In this document: positions 1 to 6,300 of the stretch, in pieces | How the letters are laid out: every line of letters starts with the position of its first letter | Position numbering within the stretch: position 1 is the stretch's first letter | Source of the DNA: Candidatus Hydrogenedentota bacterium | Lineage (GTDB): Bacteria; Hydrogenedentota; Hydrogenedentia; Hydrogenedentales; CAITNO01 | Direction: 5' to 3' | NCBI GenBank assembly: GCA_029554925.1 | Contig: JAKPUV010000345.1 | Location: 1-10,161 of the forward strand | Length of the DNA stretch: 10,161 nt | Notes under the pieces: generated by a model | Seen by the model: only the letters and a program-made list of their open reading frames with translations | What the model was told of the DNA's origin: nothing | Databases searched by the model: none | Position numbers and translations under genes: made by a program

Positions 1-246
1 TACCTCGTGCCCAAGGGCTCCATCGCCATAGACGGCGTGAGCCTCACCATCGTTGACCCCGACCGCGACCGCTTCAGCGTCGCGGTGATCCCGACCACCG
101 TCAAACACACCACCCTCGCGCACAAGCGCGCGGGGGACGCGGTGAACATGGAAGCCGACGTGCTGGGGAAGCATGTCCGCCATTTCCTCAAGCGCGAGGA
201 GGGCGGCGTGACCCTGGACACGCTGCGTCAGAACGGCTTCCTCTAG
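1..246 (+). CDS. ribE: Riboflavin synthase, alpha chain (3' end only)
   Basis: This is the last 81 codons of riboflavin synthase, cut by the left edge of the window. The enzyme dismutates two molecules of 6,7-dimethyl-8-ribityllumazine to riboflavin plus a pyrimidinedione that is recycled. The visible part reads [18 protein letters not shown] at its start, the hallmark of the second lumazine-binding barrel of this family, and continues through [16 protein letters not shown], another conserved stretch. It ends with TAG at 244-246. The protein should be around 200 residues in full, so roughly the first 120 lie upstream. A GTG at 7 is an internal valine, not the start. It is the first visible gene of the riboflavin operon; any FMN riboswitch would lie upstream and cannot be judged here. 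Family assignment is firm from motifs. The symbol is ribE in most bacteria and ribC in E. coli. Confidence 0.93.
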   Translation, partial: YLVPKGSIAIDGVSLTIVDPDRDRFSVAVIPTTVKHTTLAHKRAGDAVNMEADVLGKHVRHFLKREEGGVTLDTLRQNGFL

Positions 247-249
247 GAG
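244..249 (+). promoter_or_regulatory. Ribosome binding site of ribBA, overlapping the ribE stop
   Basis: The hexamer TAGGAG contains the ribE stop codon TAG and an AGGAG Shine-Dalgarno core. It lies 7 bases before the ATG at 257, ideal spacing. It fixes the ribBA start and implies that ribosomes finishing ribE sit on the ribBA initiation site, so the two genes are likely coupled. Confidence 0.7.
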
Positions 250-256
250 TATCCCG

Positions 257-1504
257 ATGATCAGTCCCTTGCCGGAAGTTTTGGAGGACCTGAAACACGG
301 CCGCATGGTCATTCTCGTGGATGACGAGGGCCGCGAGAACGAGGGTGACCTGACGATGGCCGCCGAGTTCGCCACGCCCGAGGCGGTGAACTTCATGGCG
401 CGCCACGGCCGGGGCCTCATCTGCATGCCCATGGAGGAGGACCGCATCAAGGCGCTGGACCTGCCCCCCATGGCGCGGCAGAACACCTCCATGTTCAACA
501 CGGCGTTCCACGTCTCCTTCGAGGCGCGCGAGGGCGTGACCACGGGAATCAGCGCGGCGGACCGCGCGCGGTCCATCGTGGTGGCGGCGGACCCCAAGTC
601 CACGGCGGCCGACCTGGTGCGCCCGGGCCACATGTTCCCCCTGTGCGCGCGCAAGGGCGGCGTGCTCGTGCGCGCCGGGCAGACGGAGGGCTCCATAGAC
701 CTGATGAAACTGGCCGGGCTGCGGCCGGCGGCGGTCATCTGCGAGATCATGAACGAGGACGGCACCATGGCGCGCATGCCCGAGCTGGAGGTCTTCGCGC
801 GGGAGCACGGCGTCAGGATCTGCGCCATCAAGGACATCATCGAGCACCGCCGCCGCACGGAGAAGCTGGTGCGCCGCGCCGCCACGGTGACGCTGCCCAC
901 GGACTACGGCGACTTCACGCTCATCGCCTACGAGAACGACGTGGACGACTACCAGCACCTCGCCCTGGTCCACGGCGACGTGGAGGGCCGCGAGGACGTG
1001 CTGGTGCGGGTGCACTCCGAGTGCTTCACGGGCGACGTGCTGGGGTCGCTGCGCTGCGACTGCGGCCCCCAGCTCCACCGGGCACTGGAGATGATCGGCG
1101 GCGAGGGCCGCGGCGTGCTGCTCTACCTGCGCCAGGAGGGGCGGGGCATCGGGCTCTTCAACAAGCTGCGCGCCTACGAGCTGCAGGAGAAGGGCATGGA
1201 CACCTGCGAGGCCAACGTGCACCTGGGCTTCGACCCCGACCCCCGCGAGTACGGCATCGGCGCGCAAATCCTGTATGATCTCGGCATCAAGAGCATGCGC
1301 CTGCTCACGAACAACCCCGCCAAGCGCGCGGGCATCGAGGGCTACGGCGTGCGGATCACCGGGCGCGTCCCCCTGGTGATCGCCCCCAACGAGCACAACC
1401 GCTTTTACCTGAGCACCAAACAAGAGAAATTCGGGCACCTGCTGGACGGGACAACGGACGCCCCGGCGGAAGACCGCGCGGCGGCCAAGGGAGAAACGTC
1501 ATGA
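257..1504 (+). CDS. ribBA: Bifunctional 3,4-dihydroxy-2-butanone-4-phosphate synthase / GTP cyclohydrolase II
   Basis: This 415-residue cytosolic enzyme supplies both precursors of the riboflavin pathway. The N-terminal half (about residues 1-200) converts ribulose 5-phosphate to 3,4-dihydroxy-2-butanone 4-phosphate. It shows the acidic metal-binding loop [11 protein letters not shown] at 22-32, REGVTTGIS at 91-99, RPGHMFPL at 122-129 and CEIMNEDG at 162-169. The C-terminal half (about 205-400) is GTP cyclohydrolase II, with the zinc cysteines C256, C267 and C269 in [10 protein letters not shown]...RCDCG, the catalytic-loop motif [10 protein letters not shown] at 291-300 and the late motif [10 protein letters not shown] at 351-360. 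Length is normal for RibBA and all key motifs look intact, so both activities are expected. A roughly 20-residue polar tail follows the last conserved block. The ATG at 257 has a good Shine-Dalgarno site and leaves the usual short lead before the first motif. Its stop codon overlaps the ribH start by four bases (ATGA). Confidence 0.97.
   Translation: MISPLPEVLEDLKHGRMVILVDDEGRENEGDLTMAAEFATPEAVNFMARHGRGLICMPMEEDRIKALDLPPMARQNTSMFNTAFHVSFEAREGVTTGISAADRARSIVVAADPKSTAADLVRPGHMFPLCARKGGVLVRAGQTEGSIDLMKLAGLRPAAVICEIMNEDGTMARMPELEVFAREHGVRICAIKDIIEHRRRTEKLVRRAATVTLPTDYGDFTLIAYENDVDDYQHLALVHGDVEGREDVLVRVHSECFTGDVLGSLRCDCGPQLHRALEMIGGEGRGVLLYLRQEGRGIGLFNKLRAYELQEKGMDTCEANVHLGFDPDPREYGIGAQILYDLGIKSMRLLTNNPAKRAGIEGYGVRITGRVPLVIAPNEHNRFYLSTKQEKFGHLLDGTTDAPAEDRAAAKGETS
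1487..1493 (+). promoter_or_regulatory. Ribosome binding site of ribH
   Basis: AAGGGAG lies 7 bases before the ribH ATG at 1501, inside the last codons of ribBA. Together with the ATGA overlap it supports that start and points to coupled translation. Confidence 0.6.
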
Positions 1505-1971
1505 CGCACATCATCGAGGGCCATTTCACGGGGTCCGACAAGCGCTTCGGCATCATCGCCAGCCGCTTCAACGAGTTCATCACCAACAAGCTGGTCGGCG
1601 GCGCGCTGGACGCCTTCGCCCGCCACGGCGTGCCGGAGGACAACATCACCGTGGCGTGGGTGCCCGGCGCCTTCGAGATCCCCCTCGTCGCCAAGAAGAT
1701 GGCCGAGTCGGGGCGCTACGACGCCGTCATCGCCCTGGGATGCGTCATCCGCGGCGCGACGCCCCACTTTGACTACGTGGCCGCCGAGGCCGCCAAAGGC
1801 GTGGGCCAGGCCGCGCTCCAGACCGGCGTGCCCATCCTCTTCGGCATCCTGACCACCGAAAACATCGAGCAGGCCATCGAGCGCGCGGGCACCAAGGCGG
1901 GCAACAAGGGCGCCGACGCCGCCCTGGGCGCCCTGGAAATGACCAGCCTGATGGACAAACTGGACGCGTGA
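1501..1971 (+). CDS. ribH: 6,7-dimethyl-8-ribityllumazine synthase
   Basis: This 156-residue protein condenses 5-amino-6-ribitylaminouracil with 3,4-dihydroxy-2-butanone 4-phosphate (made by the RibB half of the preceding gene) to give the lumazine that riboflavin synthase uses. Family motifs are all present: the SRFNEF substrate loop at 21-26, VPGAFEIP at 54-61, [16 protein letters not shown] at 78-93 with the general acid/base His89, and the phosphate-binding stretch [20 protein letters not shown] at 118-137. Length is typical for the family, whose members assemble into pentamers or 60-subunit capsids; which one cannot be told here. The start ATG overlaps the ribBA stop by four bases, and its own TGA shares one base with the ATG of the following nusB gene. 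Confidence 0.97.
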   Translation: MTHIIEGHFTGSDKRFGIIASRFNEFITNKLVGGALDAFARHGVPEDNITVAWVPGAFEIPLVAKKMAESGRYDAVIALGCVIRGATPHFDYVAAEAAKGVGQAALQTGVPILFGILTTENIEQAIERAGTKAGNKGADAALGALEMTSLMDKLDA

Positions 1972-2522
1972 TGACCGCCAACCGTTCCGATCGCATGGCG
2001 GGCCGCGAGGCCGCGCTGCTGTACCTCTTCGGGCTGGACTTTGACGGCGACGCCTGGCCCGGCGGTTTCCCCGAGTTCTGGAAGTCGGACCCGCTGAAGA
2101 CCGCCGGGGAGTCCCTTGAAGAGGGCGAGGAGTTCGCCTTTTCCCCGTCCGGCGGCGGCCCCGCGCGGGGAGGCGGCGCGCGCGACTACGCGGAGCGGCT
2201 TGCGGGCGCGGTGCTCCAGGACCGGGAGGCCCTGGACGCGCTCATCCGGAGGGCCGTGGACAAGTGGGCCCCCGACCGCGTGGGGCGCGTGGAGTGGATC
2301 ATCCTGCGCATCGGCCTCTGCGAGATGCGCTCCATGCCCGACGTGCCCCCGCAGGTGGCCATCAACGAGGCGGTCAATCTTGCGAAGCGCTTCGGCGCGG
2401 CCGAAAGCTCCCGTTTTGTGAACGGCGTGCTGGACCGGATCCGGATCGCCCTGCCGGAATGGGAAAAGGAGTCCGGCGGGGACGCACTTCCCGAAACCCC
2501 GGAGTCCCCCGGGCATGACTGA
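1971..2522 (+). CDS. nusB: Transcription antitermination factor NusB, with an internal insertion
   Basis: NusB pairs with NusE (ribosomal protein S10) on boxA RNA to assemble antitermination complexes on rRNA operons. Its position after ribH is a classic bacterial arrangement. The 183-residue product shows the first helix GREAALLYLFGLDF (11-24) and a conserved C-terminal half: RDYAERLAGAVL (71-82), WAPDRVGRVEWIILRIGLCEM (99-119), VPPQVAINEAVNLAKRFG (125-142) and SSRFVNGVLDRI (146-157). The family is usually about 130-160 residues. The extra length is a Gly/Pro-rich, partly acidic segment at about 26-70 between the first and second helices, plus a short tail. I chose the ATG at 1971, which overlaps the ribH stop as TGATG. 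A GTG at 1968 and an ATG at 1995 are possible alternatives. No clear Shine-Dalgarno site precedes it, consistent with coupling to ribH. Family assignment is confident; the exact start is less so. Confidence 0.9.
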   Translation: MTANRSDRMAGREAALLYLFGLDFDGDAWPGGFPEFWKSDPLKTAGESLEEGEEFAFSPSGGGPARGGGARDYAERLAGAVLQDREALDALIRRAVDKWAPDRVGRVEWIILRIGLCEMRSMPDVPPQVAINEAVNLAKRFGAAESSRFVNGVLDRIRIALPEWEKESGGDALPETPESPGHD

Positions 2523-3342
2523 CGGCGCGGGCTGGGGGGACCTGCACACGCACTCCCTCTGCTCCGACGGGGCGGACGCGCCGGAGGACGTGGTGCGGCG
2601 CGCGGCGGACTGCGGCGCCTCGCTGCTCGCCTTGACCGACCACGACACGCTGGACGGGCTGGCGCGCGCCCGGACGGCGGCTGCGGCCGCCGGGCTGGAC
2701 TTCCTGGAGGGGATCGAGCTGAGCGCGCGCCTGGGCCGCCGCGAAATCCATGTGACGGGGCTGGGCATTGACCCCGCCCACCCGGACCTGCGGGCCCTGG
2801 CTGCCCGTCTCCACGCCGGAAGGCTGGAGCGCTCGCGCCGCATGGTGGAGCTGCTGGCCCGCGAGGGCATCCCCCTCGACCTGCCCGAAAGCGGGGCCGC
2901 CGCGCCGTCCGCCAGAATGCACCTCGCGGTCCGCCTGCACGCCCTGGGGGTTACCCGGACGGTGCAGGAGGGCTTTGACCGCTTCCTGAAGCCGGGCCGT
3001 CCGGCCTGGGTGCCCAAGACCCTCTGCTCCATCGGCGAGGCGCTGGACGCGGTCCGCGCCGCCGGGGGGGTGGGGCTTGTGGCGCATCCGGGACTCACGC
3101 CCGACCTGCACGCCGCCCTGCCGGAGCTCCTGCGCCACCCCTTCGACGGGATTGAGGCGTGGCATGTGTCCCACAGCCCCGCGCGGGTGGGGGAGCTGCT
3201 GGCGCTGGCGGCCGAGCGCGGCCTGCTGGTCGCCGGGGGCAGCGACTGCCACGGCACCATCAAGGGCGAGCCGCCCGCGCTGGGCAAGGTGCGCGTGCCG
3301 CTCGAAATGCTCCGGCCCCTGCGCGAACGCCTGGGCCGCTAG
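2515..3342 (+). CDS. PHP-domain metal-dependent phosphoesterase (TrpH/RnaAM-like)
   Basis: This 275-residue protein belongs to the PHP superfamily of multi-metal phosphoesterases. Its layout matches the YciV/TrpH subgroup (E. coli RnaAM), members of which act on 3',5'-nucleoside bisphosphates or trim RNA 5' ends. Likely metal ligands are visible in order: DLHTHS (H11, H13), D18, TDHDTLDG (D42, H43), EGIELS (E68), EIHVTGLGID (H79), ARMHLA (H136), VAHPG (H191), GIEAWHVSH (E214, H217, H220) and GSDCHG (D244, H246). The subgroup's FDRFL...G.PAWVPK block is at 154-168. No signal peptide or membrane segment is seen, so it should be cytosolic. The ATG at 2515 overlaps the end of nusB by eight bases and has no obvious Shine-Dalgarno site, suggesting coupled translation. 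It is the last gene of the riboflavin operon. The exact substrate is inferred from the family and could be another small phosphoester. Confidence 0.88.
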   Translation: MTDGAGWGDLHTHSLCSDGADAPEDVVRRAADCGASLLALTDHDTLDGLARARTAAAAAGLDFLEGIELSARLGRREIHVTGLGIDPAHPDLRALAARLHAGRLERSRRMVELLAREGIPLDLPESGAAAPSARMHLAVRLHALGVTRTVQEGFDRFLKPGRPAWVPKTLCSIGEALDAVRAAGGVGLVAHPGLTPDLHAALPELLRHPFDGIEAWHVSHSPARVGELLALAAERGLLVAGGSDCHGTIKGEPPALGKVRVPLEMLRPLRERLGR

Positions 3343-3355
3343 GGCATCCCCGGGC

Positions 3356-6300
3356 CTATTTCGGCGTGATGGCGCAGGAGGGCAGGTCGCGGGCCAGCTG
3401 GGCCAGGTCCGTGCCGCTGATGCCGGTGTTTCCAAGATGCAGGCGGCGCAGGGCGCGCAGTTCCCGGAAGAGCGGAATGCTCCGCGAGGTCACGCCGGCG
3501 GCCCCCTCGAAATGGATCTTGCCGAGCTGGTGCAGGTTCTTGAGAACCCCCAGCCCGTCGTCCGTGACCCGCGTGTCCACCAGCTTCAACTCCTCAAGCG
3601 CCGTATTGCGCCGGATCTTTCCGAACCCGTCGTTGGTCACAAGGGTCCGGGAAAGCTCCAGGCACAGGATCCCGCGGAGCGCGGCCACGCCGTCCATGCT
3701 GACGTCCGTGATGTCCGGACCCTCGCAGGTGAGCGTATGCACCGCCATGATGTCCAGCGAGGCGAGGGACGAAAGGTCCGTGCGGCCCGGGGCGATCTCC
3801 AGGCGGATCTCCATCTTCGCGGGGATGGTCACGGCGCCCGCTGCGGAACCCAGCCGCTGCCAGGACTCGCTGGCCTGCTGCCACGGCCGGATGTCAATAT
3901 AGCCGATGCCCTCCGCGGGGAAGTTCAGCACACGCTCGCCCGGCGGGGTCATGTCGCGCACCAGCGCGTCCGCCTGGCGGCAGTTCACCGCGGTCTTGCC
4001 CATCATCCCGCCGCGCAGGCGATCCAGCAGGGCGGGGTCAAGCTCCTGGTCAATGTAGAGCGTGGAAAGGCCCTGCAGGCGGGCCAGAATCCCCATATTC
4101 TCCTCCGTGGGCTCCAGCAGGGGCAGCCACATGGAGAAAAGCGCGCGGTCCGGAAGCTTGCCCAGCGGCGAGAGGTCCTTGGCCTGGTCCTTCTTGACGA
4201 CCAAGTGAAACTTGGCCCCCTTGGGATACTCGATGAGTCCCTTCGCCTCGCCGAAGACCGGCCAGTCAGCGTCGGTGGTGTGGGGCACGTTGTGGTCGTA
4301 GAGGGTGCCGAAGGACTGCTCCGGGAACTGCATGGTGAGCATTTCCTCGCCCTCGGGCTGCGCTGCCGTTTGGCCGGCGGGCGCCGCGGGGCCTGACGTC
4401 CCGTCGGCGGCGGGCCGCTGAAGCACCAGGAAACCGCCCACGCCGGTCAGGGCGAGGATCGCCAGGAATACGGCGGCCACCACCACCTTCCCCCGCCTGC
4501 GGCGGCTGGGCACGGCGATGGAAACGGACTGGTCGGGATAGACAAACACCGTGTCGCGGGGTTTCGGATACGCCTCGACGACATCCTCGTCCACGTCTTC
4601 GCCCGCGGCGGGGGCCGCATGGGGTTTGCGTGCGGCCGGGGGGATGGCCGGGGTGGGGGGGGCGGGCTGCCGGCCGGCCGGGGGCGCGGCGGGGGCCGCC
4701 GGGGCGGCGGGGGCCGTTGGGGCGGCGGGGGCCGCCGGCCCCTTCCCGGATGCCTGGCGCAAGGCAGCGTTCAGCGCGTCGAGCTGGTTGCCCCCCCGGG
4801 GGGGCTGCGCGCCGCCGGGGGCCGCCGGAGGCCGCTGGCCGGGCACGCGGCGGGAGGACTGCTGCATGGCGATGCGCAGGGCGTCCATCTGTGTCTGCCG
4901 TTGCGATGACGGCTGGGAAAGGGCGGTTTCGAGGCCCGTACCGGCCTGGCCGGCGGTGGGGGAGGGGGGAGGCTCGACGGCCTGCAGCGAGGATCCGGAG
5001 CTGGAGTCCGGCTGGGCGGCCATCATCTCCGCCCGCCGGCGGGCCTGCTGCTGCGCCTCGAACTGCGCCTTCTGCATCTCCTTCAGCTGGTCCAGGATCT
5101 GGGTGAGCTGCTGCGCCTGGGGGCTCGAAACAAGGTCGGCGTCCTTCTTGACCTCCTCCTGGATCTGGGTGACCTCCGCCTGCAGCACGTCCTGGGAGAC
5201 CGAGGTCTCCATGTTCCGGTTGCGCAGCGCCGCCAGCTCGTGCTCGAGGTTGGCGATGATGCGGTGGCTTTCCTCCTGTTCGGCGGCGGCCCGGGCGGCG
5301 GCCTCCTCGCGCTCGGCGAGCGTGGCCTTAAGGGCCTCCGCCTCGGCGCGTGACTGCTCCAGCTCCCGGTTCTTCTCCTCCTCGCTGCGCCGGAGCTGGT
5401 CGAGCTCCTGCTGCAGGCCCTGCTCCGCGGTCTGCGCCGCGCCGGCCTGGTTCTTCAGCTGGGCCAGCTCGTTCTGCAGGCGGTCCATCTCCTGCTGCTT
5501 CAGGGCGCTGACAGCCTCCGCCTCCTTCGCCGCCTTCTCGCTCTGGAGGAGGGTCTGGCGCAGGGAGTCCATTTCCGCCTGGGCGGCCGCGAGCGCCTCG
5601 CTCTTCGCGGCCTCGTTCTCACGGAGGGACGCCACCTCCTGGGAGAGGGCCTCCTCCGACTGCGAGGCCGTGGCGGCCTGGGCGCGCAGGGCGCCCAGCT
5701 CGTTCTGCAGGGCCTCCAGGGCGGCGTCGTGCTGCTGGCTGGCCTCCTCGGCCGCGGCCACCGCCTCCTCCTGGCTGCGCAGCTGGTCGCGCAGGATGTC
5801 CACCTCGCTGCGGGCGCTTTCGAGCACCTGGGACTTCTGGCGCTCGTTCGTGCGCAGCTGCTCCAGCTCGTCGATCAGGCGCTTTTCGGAGTCGGCGAAC
5901 TCGTTCGCCTGCGAGCGGATGGACTGCAGCTCGTTCTGGAGGGCCTTCGCCTCCTCGGCGGTGAGGGCGTTCTTCTGGCTCTCCTCGCGCAGGCGCGCCT
6001 CGCGCTCCTGCAGCTCGACGCGCAGGCGCTCCATGTCCGACCGCGTCTTTTCGAGGTCGGCGCTCTTGCGGGACTCGTTGTCGCGCAGCTGCGCCAGTTC
6101 TGCGGCCAGCGCCTGCTCCGACTGCTGCGCCTCGGCCGCCCGGGACTGGAGGCTCTCAAAGTCGTTCTTCAGGGCGGCCATGGCGCGCTCGTTCTCGCGC
6201 ACGCGCTCCTCGGCCTCCTGGATGGCCCGCTCCCGCTCGCCCAACTGGTCGTGCAGGGCGGCCAGCTCGGCCCGGGCCGTCTCCAAAGCCTCGCTCTTCG

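Noticed and set aside
1..256. FMN riboswitch or promoter for the riboflavin operon
   Set aside because: These bases are coding sequence of ribE up to 246 followed by a 10-base gap. Any riboswitch must be upstream of the window.
188..1438. A 416-codon open frame on the minus strand opposite ribBA
   Set aside because: High GC removes stop codons in this frame. The plus-strand frame encodes an intact RibBA with all motifs, and the minus-strand translation is His/Ala/Val/Arg-rich without family resemblance.
3340..3358. Palindromic gap between convergent genes as a bidirectional terminator
   Set aside because: The only pairing is four bases at the ends plus a central CCCGGG, with no stable stem and no U tract on either strand.
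3077..4396. A 439-codon plus-strand frame spanning the end of the PHP gene and the end of the giant gene
   Set aside because: It crosses two well-supported genes out of frame, changes composition midway and shows no recognisable domain.
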